In this document: one piece after another, positions 44,826-52,947 of the stretch | How positions within the stretch are numbered: the stretch's first letter is position 1 | How the letters are laid out: each line of letters opens with the position of its first letter | Assembly (NCBI RefSeq): GCF_014117325.1 | Contig: NZ_CP059732.1 | Location: 4,601,001-4,665,000 of the forward strand | Origin: Spirosoma foliorum | GTDB lineage: Bacteria; Bacteroidota; Bacteroidia; Cytophagales; Spirosomataceae | Length of the DNA stretch: 64,000 bases | Direction of reading: 5' to 3' | Notes under the pieces: model-generated | Databases searched by the model: none | What the model was told of the DNA's origin: nothing | What the model saw: the letters and a program-made list of their open reading frames with translations, nothing else | Program-made: the position numbers and the translations under genes

Positions 44826-44930
44826 TGAGGTTTTGGTTTTCAGTATTCGGTTTACGGTGGGTTGCCGATGGTACCAATGCGTCAGCCCACCGTAAACCGA
44901 ATACTGAAAATTTTAAACTTTAAAACTTAA
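44826..44930 (+). repeat. Period-7 hairpin in a divergent gap, GTAAACC family
   Basis: Perfect 25-bp arms 44837-44861 and 44886-44910 with a 24-nt loop. The flanks continue the heptamer pattern (GGTTTTC, GGTTTAC on the left; CGTAAAC, CGAATAC on the right). It lies between the divergent TPR lipoprotein gene and the SRP RNA promoter, so it is not a terminator for either. Confidence 0.9.
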
Positions 44931-44953
44931 TTTGGACAAAGGTACGTGTGAAA

Positions 44954-44986
44954 TTTGGTCGTTTGACGAACAATTGCTTAACTTTG
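44954..44986 (+). promoter_or_regulatory. Promoter of the SRP RNA gene
   Basis: A -33 TTTG at 44954-44957, a 21-nt spacer, and a -7 TAACTTTG at 44979-44986. It is one of the two best two-part matches to the Bacteroidota consensus in the window, with the same spacer as the comA promoter. The predicted start is at or near 44991. Confidence 0.75.
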
Positions 44987-44990
44987 CATC

Positions 44991-45086
44991 GGCAAATCGG
45001 TGCTACCAGCTCCTGCTGAATCCCCCAGGTCTTGACCGAAGCAAGGGTAGGTGGTCGTAGCGGTGAGACATTGGTTTGCCATTTTT
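44991..45086 (+). ncRNA. ffs: Bacterial small signal recognition particle RNA (4.5S-type)
   Basis: The domain IV core is clear: GAATCCCCCAGGTC at 45018-45031, then TTGACC, then GAAGCAAGGGTAGG to 45051. This corresponds to the E. coli order CAGGTC, loop, GAAGCA. The ends pair: GGCAAATC (44991-44998) with GGTTTGCC (45073-45080), then GCTAC (45002-45006) with GTAGC (45057-45061), forming the long rod. A T-rich stretch ATTTTTTATT follows at once and ends transcription. The apical loop is UUGA/CUUG instead of the usual GGAA-type loop. A strong promoter precedes it. The RNA pairs with Ffh for cotranslational membrane targeting. Confidence 0.88.
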
Positions 45087-45164
45087 TATTTCCGCCCAGT
45101 GCGGTTATGCTGTTTAGCGGGTTATGCGTTTAGCTGTATCAGACCGCTAAATTCTCTAACTAAG

Positions 45165-46337
45165 ATGGACCTGCTTAGCCAACTCACCACTTCCTTTCAG
45201 AATTCATTTCATACCGATCCGTTGTTGATTTGCTCACCTGGTCGTGTTAATCTCATTGGCGAACATACCGATTATAACGAAGGGTTTGTTCTTCCAGCTG
45301 CCATCGACAAAGCAATTTACCTAGCCGTTGGCCCTCGTTCAGACAATGAGCTGCATTTCGTAGCCCATGATTTGAACAAAACCTACCAAGGTTCTCTCGA
45401 CAACCTGATTCCGACAACTACCTGGGCCGATTATTTACTGGGGACAGTTGCCCAATTTCGGCTTTCAGGTCATGAGGTCGGTGGTTTTAACTGCGTTTTT
45501 GGCGGTACAATTCCAATGGGTGCGGGGCTATCGTCATCGGCAGCTCTTGAAAATGGCGTTGGTTTTGCCCTCAACGAATTATTCAACCTGGGGCTTGATC
45601 GTATAACCTTACTCAAATTCTCGCAACGCGCCGAAAACGACTTTGTTGGCGCGAAAGTTGGAATTATGGATATGTTTGCGAGTATGATGGGCAAAGCTGA
45701 TCATGTTATTAAGCTCGACTGCCGATCGCTCGAATACACCTATGCTCCTTTACAAATGGATGGCATCAGTATTGTCCTCTGCGATTCACGAGTGAAACAT
45801 TCTCTGGTGACTTCAGAATACAACACACGTCGTTCAGAATGTGAAGCGGGCGTTCGTTTTCTCCAAACGTTTTATCCTGAAATCAAGAGTCTGCGCGATG
45901 TAACGATGCCAATGCTGGACCAACATCTTCGTGATGCAGAGCCATTAATTTATCGGCGATGTGCCTACGTAGTACAGGAAAATCAGCGCCTGCTTGATGG
46001 CGTAGCCGCACTCGAAGCCAATGATATTGCTACGTTTGGGCAACTGATGTACGGTTCTCATGAAGGGTTAAGCGAATGGTATGAAGTTAGTTGCCCCGAA
46101 TTAGATATACTGGTGGACATTGCCCGGCAGCATCCGGGTGTACTAGGTGCTCGTATGATGGGCGGAGGTTTTGGCGGGTGTACTATCAATCTGGTGCGCG
46201 AAGAGGCCATTGATACATTTACGAGCCTGATTATGAAACAATACAAAGCCCAAACGGGTAAAGATACGTACCTTCACGTCTGCAAAATCCAAAACGGAAC
46301 GAGTGTAGTTAGCAAGGCAGTAGATCATAATAAGTAA
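45165..46337 (+). CDS. galK: Galactokinase
   Basis: GHMP kinase that phosphorylates galactose at C1 (Leloir pathway). About 390 residues from ATG 45165. The galactokinase signature is ICSPGRVNLIGEHTDYNEGF, the ATP motif GAGLSSSAALENG, and the C-terminal GARMMGGGFGGCTINLV. A longer frame from GTG 45051 overlaps the terminator end of the SRP RNA and is rejected. The next gene is fsa. No galT or galE is nearby. Substrate identity is strongly indicated by the signature. Confidence 0.94.
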   Translation: MDLLSQLTTSFQNSFHTDPLLICSPGRVNLIGEHTDYNEGFVLPAAIDKAIYLAVGPRSDNELHFVAHDLNKTYQGSLDNLIPTTTWADYLLGTVAQFRLSGHEVGGFNCVFGGTIPMGAGLSSSAALENGVGFALNELFNLGLDRITLLKFSQRAENDFVGAKVGIMDMFASMMGKADHVIKLDCRSLEYTYAPLQMDGISIVLCDSRVKHSLVTSEYNTRRSECEAGVRFLQTFYPEIKSLRDVTMPMLDQHLRDAEPLIYRRCAYVVQENQRLLDGVAALEANDIATFGQLMYGSHEGLSEWYEVSCPELDILVDIARQHPGVLGARMMGGGFGGCTINLVREEAIDTFTSLIMKQYKAQTGKDTYLHVCKIQNGTSVVSKAVDHNK

Positions 46338-46399
46338 ATGGACTAAAAAACAGCTTATAGATTTACTGACCATAGACAATTAATTAACTCTATTTTACC

Positions 46400-47059
46400 A
46401 TGAAATTTTTCATTGACACAGCCAATCTGGCTGACATTAAAGAAGCCCAGGAAATGGGTATTCTTGACGGCGTTACAACCAACCCTTCGTTAATGGCCAA
46501 AGAAGGTATTACGGGCAAAGACAGCGTAATGCGCCATTATAAGCAAATCTGCGAAATCGTTCAAAGTGACGTAAGCGCGGAGGTTATCTCAACTACCTAC
46601 GATGAGATGATTAAAGAGGGCGAAGAATTGGCTGATATCGACGAGAACATCGTGGTAAAGGTGCCAATGAGTGGCGATAGCATCAAAGCCATCAAATATT
46701 TCTCGGAAAAAGGCATTCGTACCAACTGTACATTAGTATTCTCGGCCGGTCAGGCTTTGTTGGCTGCTAAAGCTGGTGCTACCTATGTATCGCCGTTCGT
46801 AGGCCGTTTGGACGATATTTCGACGGATGGTATGGCTCTGATCGAGCAAATCGTAAATATCTACACGAACTACGGATATACAACTGAAGTATTGGCCGCA
46901 TCGGTACGTCACCCAATGCACGTTATTCAGTGTGCCGAAATCGGTGCAGATGTTATGACCGCTCCTTTGGGCGTTATTAAAATGTTGCTCAATCATCCTC
47001 TGACTGACAGTGGTCTTGCCAAATTCCTGGCCGATCACGCGAAAGCTGAGAAAAAATAA
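46400..47059 (+). CDS. fsa: Fructose-6-phosphate aldolase/small transaldolase (TalC/FSA type)
   Basis: 219-residue class I aldolase of the short transaldolase group. It starts [35 protein letters not shown]. The Schiff-base lysine is in [18 protein letters not shown]. The C-terminal block [35 protein letters not shown] is family typical. The length class includes both true FSA and transaldolase activities, which I cannot separate by eye. In line with galK, so both may serve sugar catabolism. Confidence 0.92.
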   Translation: MKFFIDTANLADIKEAQEMGILDGVTTNPSLMAKEGITGKDSVMRHYKQICEIVQSDVSAEVISTTYDEMIKEGEELADIDENIVVKVPMSGDSIKAIKYFSEKGIRTNCTLVFSAGQALLAAKAGATYVSPFVGRLDDISTDGMALIEQIVNIYTNYGYTTEVLAASVRHPMHVIQCAEIGADVMTAPLGVIKMLLNHPLTDSGLAKFLADHAKAEKK

Positions 47060-47067
47060 AATTGAAT

Positions 47068-47139
47068 TACAATTTACGGTTTACGATGTGCGATTTGTCG
47101 TTATACATCGTAAACCGTAAATCGTAAATCGTAAATCCC
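47068..47139 (+). repeat. Period-7 hairpin between fsa and ftsE
   Basis: Perfect 18-bp arms 47072-47089 and 47105-47122, followed by two further direct ATCGTAA units. Heptamers: nTTTACG on the left, AnCGTAA on the right. Same word family as 5294 and 44837. It reaches the ftsE ATG. Confidence 0.9.
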
Positions 47140-47140
47140 T

Positions 47141-47821
47141 ATGTTTTCCACAGAATCCGTCCTTACGCTCGACCATGCCGATATTTATCAGGACAAAAAA
47201 CTGGTATTAGGCGATGTATCGTTTCAGATCAATAAGGGTGATTTTGCCTATCTTATTGGGCGAACTGGTAGTGGAAAAACATCTTTATTAAAAACATTGT
47301 ACGCCGATTTGTGGCTTCAGAATGGCAAAGGGCTTGTCGCTGGTTATCCACTCGACTCGCTCAAACCCCGCGATATTCCGCAGCTCCGCCGAAAAATTGG
47401 CATCGTTTTTCAGGACTTTCAATTATTTTTTGATCGTACTGTAGAAGACAACCTGAAGTTCGTTCTGAAAGCCACTGGCTGGAACAACAAGGTTGATATG
47501 AACAACCGCATTGCTGATGTGCTCATGCAGGTTGGCCTGGGAACAGCCCAGAAAAAAATGCCTCACCAACTCTCAGGCGGTGAACAACAACGCGTTGTGA
47601 TTGCCCGTGCCATGCTGAATGAACCCCTCATTCTCATTGCCGATGAACCTACCGGAAACCTTGATCCGGCGGTATCCGACCAAATTATGAAAGTGTTTCA
47701 GGCAATCAATAATGCCGGAACCGCTGTGCTCATGGCTACGCACAACTACGACCTTCTTAACAAATATCCCGCCCGCGTATTGCGCTGTCAGGATGGGCAG
47801 GTTGTCGAACTAGGTGGTTAA
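47141..47821 (+). CDS. ftsE: FtsE-like ABC transporter ATPase
   Basis: 226-residue ABC ATPase matching FtsE, which with the membrane protein FtsX controls cell-wall hydrolases at the septum. Walker [15 protein letters not shown] near 43, Q-loop [19 protein letters not shown], signature [14 protein letters not shown], and Walker [15 protein letters not shown]. VFQDFQLLxxxTVxxN is typical of FtsE. No ftsX lies beside it, so the partner must be elsewhere or this ATPase serves another permease. Confidence 0.9.
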   Translation: MFSTESVLTLDHADIYQDKKLVLGDVSFQINKGDFAYLIGRTGSGKTSLLKTLYADLWLQNGKGLVAGYPLDSLKPRDIPQLRRKIGIVFQDFQLFFDRTVEDNLKFVLKATGWNNKVDMNNRIADVLMQVGLGTAQKKMPHQLSGGEQQRVVIARAMLNEPLILIADEPTGNLDPAVSDQIMKVFQAINNAGTAVLMATHNYDLLNKYPARVLRCQDGQVVELGG

Positions 47822-47886
47822 TTCAATCGTAGACTATAAGTAAGGAGGCTGATCTGGATTCTTTAGACGGGATAAACCCCGGCTTT

Positions 47887-48828
47887 ATGCATCTTCGTCG
47901 TCGTCATTTCCTAAGCACGCTTACAGCGCTTACTGGAATTTCTTTGCTCCCAGAAACTAAATTAGTCCAGGCCAAAGCCGCAGTAAAGCCATACCCGATT
48001 GCCTGCAATTCCTATAGCTGGCTTACTTTCTACGGACGGCAGGGAAAAACCTGGATGGCTGATCCCGATGCGTCATTGAGCGAACTGACTCAATCTGGCT
48101 TAACGGCCTATGAACCAGCAATTAACTCCGCCGAAGAAGTCACCAAACTCATCCCACTGTTAAAAAAATATAAGCTGGCAATGCCTTCTTTATACGTTAA
48201 CAGCACATTGCATCAAGCAGCTGAGGCCCAAAAATCCATTGATACGGTCCTGGCCATTGCTGAGGCTGCCCGCCCAATTGGAACCAGTATTTTTGTAACC
48301 AACCCTAGCCCAATTAAGTGGGGCAGTAACGACGATAAATCAGATGCCGAGTTGGTTGAGCAGGCCCGTAACCTGGATCGTCTGGGAGCAGAGCTACGGA
48401 AACGTGATATCACGCTAGCTTATCATACGCACGCGCCCGAACACCGGCAGGCCGCCCGTGAGTTTCACCATATGCTTCTCGCAACCGATCCTAAAAACGT
48501 ATCCCTTTGTTTAGATGCGCACTGGGTATATCGAGGGTCGGGGAATTCGCAAGTGGCGTTATTCGATGTGATAAAATTGTACGGTAAACGCATCGTCGAG
48601 GTTCATATTCGGCAATCGCGCGAGGGAATTTGGCAAGAAACGTTTGGAAAGGGTGATATTGATTACCAACGTCTTACCACCGATTTGAAAGCAATCAATA
48701 GCCGCCCATTGCTGGTTCTGGAACAATGCCTGGAGAAAGGATCGCCAAATACAATGGGGCCAGTAGAAGCGCATAAGCAAGACCTGACTTATGCTAAAAC
48801 CTTTTTCTCAGGGTTGCTAGGCTACTGA
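47887..48828 (+). CDS. Tat-exported sugar phosphate isomerase/epimerase-like TIM barrel
   Basis: 313 residues. The start MHLRRRHFLSTLTALTGISLLP is a twin-arginine signal (RRxFL). The TIM-barrel AP_endonuc_2 / xylose-isomerase-like fold is visible: YEPAINSAEEVTKLIPLLKKY, TSIFVTNPSPIKWG, ITLAYHTHAPE (metal His), VSLCLDAHWVYRG (Asp/His), KRIVEVHIRQSREG, and LLVLEQCLE at the last metal Glu. The substrate is unknown; family members act on sugars or inositols in the periplasm. Confidence 0.88.
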   Translation: MHLRRRHFLSTLTALTGISLLPETKLVQAKAAVKPYPIACNSYSWLTFYGRQGKTWMADPDASLSELTQSGLTAYEPAINSAEEVTKLIPLLKKYKLAMPSLYVNSTLHQAAEAQKSIDTVLAIAEAARPIGTSIFVTNPSPIKWGSNDDKSDAELVEQARNLDRLGAELRKRDITLAYHTHAPEHRQAAREFHHMLLATDPKNVSLCLDAHWVYRGSGNSQVALFDVIKLYGKRIVEVHIRQSREGIWQETFGKGDIDYQRLTTDLKAINSRPLLVLEQCLEKGSPNTMGPVEAHKQDLTYAKTFFSGLLGY

Positions 48829-48920
48829 AACAAACCGTTCAATTGACAGTTATTCATCCGTATGCTGCACAACGCAGTGTATTCATAAATAACCAAGTCA
48901 ATTAAACTCACGTTATCATT

Positions 48921-49394
48921 ATGCAACCCAATATAGGCCTTGAAAAAGATGTTCTTAAACAGGACAATACCCTACTAAACGACTTTTTGTCTGATCTACA
49001 CGTACTCTATATTAAAACCCGCAAATACCACTGGAACGTCGCAGGGCCGAATTTCATGGAATATCATAAATTCTTTGAAAGCCAGTACAAAGCTATTGAA
49101 GCCGAAATTGATGAAGTAGCCGAGCGTATCCGACAGTTAGGGGGAACCCCTTTGGCTACTATGGCCGAGTTTATTCATAACACCAGCCTGAAAGAAGATT
49201 CAGGCAAGCCTAAAGACACGGCTGACATGTTCAGGAATCTCTTATCAGACCATGAACAGATTGTTCGCGAGCTTCGTGACGATGTTGAAAAGTGTGATGA
49301 GGAATTAAAAGACGCTGGTACCGCTGACTTTTTGACGGGTCTGATGGAAGCTCATGAAGCTATGGCCTGGATGCTACGGAAGTATCTTTCGTAG
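48921..49394 (+). CDS. dps: Dps-family ferritin-like DNA-binding protein
   Basis: 157 residues. Dodecameric iron-sequestering protein that protects DNA against peroxide. The intersubunit ferroxidase motif is LHVLYIKTRKYHWNVAGPNF, followed by YHKFFESQYKAIEAEIDEVAERIRQLGG, then PLATMAEF. A C-terminal helix contains GLMEAHEAMAWMLRKYL. It has a neutral N-terminus, so DNA binding is not certain. An Nramp-like metal carrier follows after a periodic hairpin, which suggests shared metal or oxidative-stress regulation. Confidence 0.93.
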   Translation: MQPNIGLEKDVLKQDNTLLNDFLSDLHVLYIKTRKYHWNVAGPNFMEYHKFFESQYKAIEAEIDEVAERIRQLGGTPLATMAEFIHNTSLKEDSGKPKDTADMFRNLLSDHEQIVRELRDDVEKCDEELKDAGTADFLTGLMEAHEAMAWMLRKYLS

Positions 49395-49397
49395 TTT

Positions 49398-49482
49398 TAA
49401 TGAATAATGGATAATGATCAATGGGTAATGGCAAAAAGCCTTATATTCATTTTTCATTATCCATTATTCATCAATTTCATAT
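49398..49482 (+). repeat. Period-7 hairpin between dps and the Nramp-like gene
   Basis: Perfect 17-bp arms 49401-49417 and 49454-49470 within a heptamer array: TGnnnAA on the left (TGAATAA, TGGATAA), and TCATTAT/CCATTAT-type on the right. It begins just after the dps stop and ends at the GTG of the next gene. Reading through it produces a false 21-residue N-terminus. Confidence 0.9.
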
Positions 49483-49483
49483 C

Positions 49484-50668
49484 GTGCCCAAATCTCTTTC
49501 TCTCCGTTCAGGTCTCGGCAGTATTTTATTTTGGTCGGTTATCTCAGCCGCATTTATTGGTCCCGGTTCCGTTACTGCCTGCGCTATTGCTGGTTCGAAA
49601 TATGGGCTCCAACTACTCTGGGTACTTACCTTTGCCACACTTGGCACTGTCTGGCTGCAAGAAGCCGCAGCACGCATTACCATTGCTACCGGACAAGATT
49701 TAGGACAGGTTATTTCCCAGACATACACTGGAGTAAAAGGACGCTGGGTATCCTGGGTTTTATTTTTAGCTATTTTTTTAGGTTGTGCTGCGTACCAGGC
49801 CGGGAATATTTTGGGAGCAGTATCTGGGCTGGCTTTACTTACCGGGCTACCAGTTCCTGCTTTAACGGTTGGTATCGGGTTAGTTTGCATCGGTCTGTTA
49901 TGGATTGGATCAACCCAAAATTTGGCCAATTTTCTGGGTTTGATTGTCTTTGCCATGGGCGGGGCCTTTGTGTATGTAGCCTTCGGAACGCCTGTTACGC
50001 CCTCTCAATTAACCAAGTCTTTGCTCACACCCAGCTTTCCAGATGGCTCATTGCTGCTAATTAATAGCCTGATTGGAACGACGATAGTCCCCTACAATTT
50101 ATTTTTTGGTTCAAGTATTGTGCCTGGTCAGTCGCTTAGCGAAATGCGACTCGGCATTTGGGTTGCCGTTGTATTAGGTGGCATTATCTCGGTGGTATTA
50201 TTATTAGCTGGCCTGCTTATCCCTACTGATTTTTCGTATCCGCACATGGCGCAAGTTCTAACGGACAGCCTGGGTTCATGGGCTGGCTCTTTGTTCGCCT
50301 TTGGCTTATTAGCAGCCGGATTTGCCTCTTCCTTAACGGCTCCACTAGCAGCAGCTGTAACGGCACAAAGCCTACTGGGTGTTCAAAAGAATTCGCCTGT
50401 TTACCGTGGCATCTGGATCGTCGTGATGCTTACAGGAGTGACCTTTGGCTTGCTAAATGTTACGCCAATTCCCGTAATTGTTGCCGTACAGGCCATTAAT
50501 GGTATCCTCCTCCCCTTCGTAACCATTTTTCTGTTTGTTGCTGTTAATAATCGAACGTTGCTGGGTAAATACCGCAACTCATTGGCCCAAAACGTTGCAA
50601 TGGGGTCTATCGTATTAGTTACTGCCATACTGGGGTTATGGAATGTCTGGCTGGCATTTCAGTCATAA
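49484..50668 (+). CDS. Nramp-related transporter lacking canonical DPGN and MPH motifs
   Basis: About 394 residues, ten to eleven membrane helices. From GTG 49484 it reads PKSLSLRSGLGSILFWSVIS. TM1 is AAFIGPGSVTACAIAGSKYG, where Nramp carriers have a GPG followed by DPGN; here DPGN is missing. TM6 is GTTIVPYNLFFGSS, where canonical Nramps have MPH. The overall fold and the GPG start are Nramp-like, but both metal-coordinating motifs differ, so Mn/Fe transport cannot be assumed. An ATG at 49421 is in frame but its codons come from the preceding hairpin. Ends at a shared terminator. Confidence 0.85.
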   Translation: MPKSLSLRSGLGSILFWSVISAAFIGPGSVTACAIAGSKYGLQLLWVLTFATLGTVWLQEAAARITIATGQDLGQVISQTYTGVKGRWVSWVLFLAIFLGCAAYQAGNILGAVSGLALLTGLPVPALTVGIGLVCIGLLWIGSTQNLANFLGLIVFAMGGAFVYVAFGTPVTPSQLTKSLLTPSFPDGSLLLINSLIGTTIVPYNLFFGSSIVPGQSLSEMRLGIWVAVVLGGIISVVLLLAGLLIPTDFSYPHMAQVLTDSLGSWAGSLFAFGLLAAGFASSLTAPLAAAVTAQSLLGVQKNSPVYRGIWIVVMLTGVTFGLLNVTPIPVIVAVQAINGILLPFVTIFLFVAVNNRTLLGKYRNSLAQNVAMGSIVLVTAILGLWNVWLAFQS

Positions 50669-50671
50669 AAC

Positions 50672-50710
50672 GAAAAGGAGTGGACACGCAGTTGGCGCCC
50701 ACTCCTTTTC
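50672..50710. terminator. Bidirectional terminator between convergent genes
   Basis: GAAAAGGAGTGG pairs with CCACTCCTTTTC-like sequence at 50698-50710 across about 14 nt, with A/T-rich flanks on both sides. Confidence 0.85.
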
Positions 50711-50728
50711 ATTTATATCGTCAGCTAT

Positions 50729-51742
50729 TTATTTCTTCTTTTGAACCTCACGCTCTAACTGTTCAATTCGCTTCTGTTGCTCAATCAAACGAAGAGTCAT
50801 TTCTTCGTTCTGCTTTACTAACGTAGCCAGCAACTTTGTTAAATCGACGCCCTCTTTTACCATCTCGGTGGCACTCGGAATACCTGGAAGGTGTTTGTTC
50901 TGCTGAACGTATTTCTCGACTTCTGTCAACGATGGAAGCTTATAAGATGGCGCAAACACGTAGTCGGCCCATTGGTTTTCCGAGGCAGGTTGTACGTGCA
51001 TGGCTACAGTCGAAAGCCTTCCAGATAAGGTAACATCACCTTTATCATTAACGGTCAGGAATTTACTAGCCGTTGCATCGCTCGTCGGCGAGCTCGCTGT
51101 CATATTTGTCAAACGAAGGCCACTACGCCCATCCGTACCAGCGGTGAGTTCCAGTCGATTCTGTGGCGACGATGTGCCAATACCAACATTTACATTATTC
51201 CCCAAAACCATTGCGTTGCTGCTCAACACGCGCGCATTAGCGCCTATAGCTGTGGCATTAGAAAGCCCTACGCCAACGCCAACTGCATTAGCGCCCAGCA
51301 ATGTATTATCCTGACCATCCACCGTTTCGAAACCTGAATTGGGGCCAATAATAAGGTTACGATTACCACGCTGATTGTTTTGCCCAGCATTATAACCAAT
51401 AAAAACATTATCACTGCCGTCAACATTTAAGCTACCTGACTCAACACCAACGAAGGTATTATGGCTTCCACTGGTATTAGGGAAACCTGCTTTATAGCCA
51501 AAATAGGTATTGTACGAGCCTGCTGCATTCTTTTGCCCAGCCATACTACCCATGAATGTATTGTATGTGCCGGTGCCGCCAACTGTAGCTGTTGTGCTTT
51601 GGCCAATAAACAGATTATTGTTGCCATTAGGTGACTGAAAACTAACCACCTGGTTGTCAGGAGTAATAATCTGGCTTTGCGCCAATGTCTTCGTCGCGAA
51701 GCTAGTGGTCAATACAAGTAAAGTAAAAGTAACGTGTTTCAT
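50729..51742 (-). CDS. Secreted protein with 17-residue YadA-head-like repeats and coiled-coil end
   Basis: 337 residues. A signal peptide ends KTLAQ (about residue 22). Six near-perfect 17-residue repeats of form xNTFxGxxAGxxNxxGS follow (about 55-160), resembling the left-handed beta-roll head of YadA and tail-fibre proteins. Then come VGIGTSSPQNRLEL and PSLTEVEKYVQQNKHLPGIPSA, as in intramolecular-chaperone-tailed fibres, and a C-terminal coiled coil MTLRLIEQQKRIEQLERE. Bacteroidota have many such surface proteins. Function unknown. No T9SS sorting domain is seen. Confidence 0.85.
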   Translation of the reverse strand: MKHVTFTLLVLTTSFATKTLAQSQIITPDNQVVSFQSPNGNNNLFIGQSTTATVGGTGTYNTFMGSMAGQKNAAGSYNTYFGYKAGFPNTSGSHNTFVGVESGSLNVDGSDNVFIGYNAGQNNQRGNRNLIIGPNSGFETVDGQDNTLLGANAVGVGVGLSNATAIGANARVLSSNAMVLGNNVNVGIGTSSPQNRLELTAGTDGRSGLRLTNMTASSPTSDATASKFLTVNDKGDVTLSGRLSTVAMHVQPASENQWADYVFAPSYKLPSLTEVEKYVQQNKHLPGIPSATEMVKEGVDLTKLLATLVKQNEEMTLRLIEQQKRIEQLEREVQKKK

Positions 51743-51910
51743 AGATAAATCTGGCTATGGAAATAATGACTAAATATAGCAATTTTCGTTCCGTTTTTTA
51801 CTCGTCAAGTAAATTACAATGAACTGAAATACAGAGCCCAAAGATAAAAATTTGAATATGAATTTCTAGCTAATCTATACCTTAATCCGTTAAGCATAAA
51901 CAAATTATAC

Positions 51911-52735
51911 TCAGTTTGTTTTATAGTACAGAGTCTTTTTGGATGACTTCAGCTCAGTGATCAACAGTTTTCCATTCTCCACGTAATACTTTGCGGAAGG
52001 CACCTCCTGCATCTGCCCGTTCACCCGCAACCGAACGCAGAATAAATTACCTTTCGTGAACCATCGTGCCCCTGCCGCTGCCAACTGCGCATAAAGAGTC
52101 GAATTGCCTTTGCCCGAAGATTGCACCGAGACGCCTGCTCCACTAGCATAACCCGACGAGCCACCATCCCCAAACGTACCATCGGCTTTCAGAACCATAA
52201 TGGACGATGTGCTTCCATAAAAGCCGCCATCAGTGCTTCCTCCTCCATAATTGCTGGATGTTTGCCAGGCACCAACCAAAGCAGGATCGCGGTATAAACC
52301 ATCAGCAGAAGCTGTTGAATTTGAAGGTGCCGCTCTCGTATCTCCAGGCTTCTCTCCTGTGTTGGCACGCGTCAACGTTCCCGACATAGTTACGTTCCCG
52401 TTTTGACCAAGCTTAACTAAAAGCTGACCATTGAGTAGGGTGGTTTCAAATTGAAATATAGATCCGTCAGCAGGATAAGTTGCCGTACCTTGCGCTTTCG
52501 TATTTGTTGTTGTTCCTTGCAGTTGGTATTGATCGACACGCTCACCAGCTCGAATCTGAAGTTCGCCATTGATCTGCTGGCCATTCGCTTTCCAAAGAAT
52601 GGCGCTCTGCAACGCTATTGCCGAGTTGGCAGGTGAACCCAGCGTACCCGTCCATGTACCACTTATCCCCTGCCCTAAAAGTCGACTACTGGTTAATAGA
52701 GCAAAGACGAGAAAAATATAATCATAACGTTTCAT
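51911..52735 (-). CDS. Secreted hypothetical protein
   Basis: 274 residues. A signal peptide (MKRYDYIFLVFALLTSSRLLG) leads to GISGTWTGTLGSPANSA and several beta-rich stretches (NGELQIRAGERVDQYQL, TMSGTLTRANTG). A Ser/Gly-rich middle follows (SNYGGGSTDGGFYGS), then a C-terminal domain YYVENGKLLITELKSSKKTLYY. I do not recognise a family. It lies upstream of the repeat protein on the same strand with 168 bases between. The beta-rich Gly/Ser character suggests an extracellular or periplasmic protein. Confidence 0.75.
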   Translation of the reverse strand: MKRYDYIFLVFALLTSSRLLGQGISGTWTGTLGSPANSAIALQSAILWKANGQQINGELQIRAGERVDQYQLQGTTTNTKAQGTATYPADGSIFQFETTLLNGQLLVKLGQNGNVTMSGTLTRANTGEKPGDTRAAPSNSTASADGLYRDPALVGAWQTSSNYGGGSTDGGFYGSTSSIMVLKADGTFGDGGSSGYASGAGVSVQSSGKGNSTLYAQLAAAGARWFTKGNLFCVRLRVNGQMQEVPSAKYYVENGKLLITELKSSKKTLYYKTN

Positions 52736-52947
52736 AGATGGCTCGATTAGTATGGATTAGCAGTTTAACGAGCTTAATTTGCTATGATTAATCTGTTGAT
52801 TGGCAACAATTTGCCAATGTTTTATTTATCGGTAGGTAGCGCTGGATTTCTTATTAAAACTAATATGTTCTTACTGAAACGGAATCACTTGATTCCGTAA
52901 CTTTACCGAAAAGAACATCGATTTATCTGCTTCAATTCGTACAACTC

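Noticed and set aside
45051..45164. Long galK start at GTG 45051
   Set aside because: It overlaps the end of the SRP RNA gene and precedes the conserved galactokinase start MDLLSQLTTSFQ.
49421..49483. Nramp-like N-terminal extension
   Set aside because: It is encoded by the hairpin arms and lacks homology; GTG 49484 begins the plausible protein.
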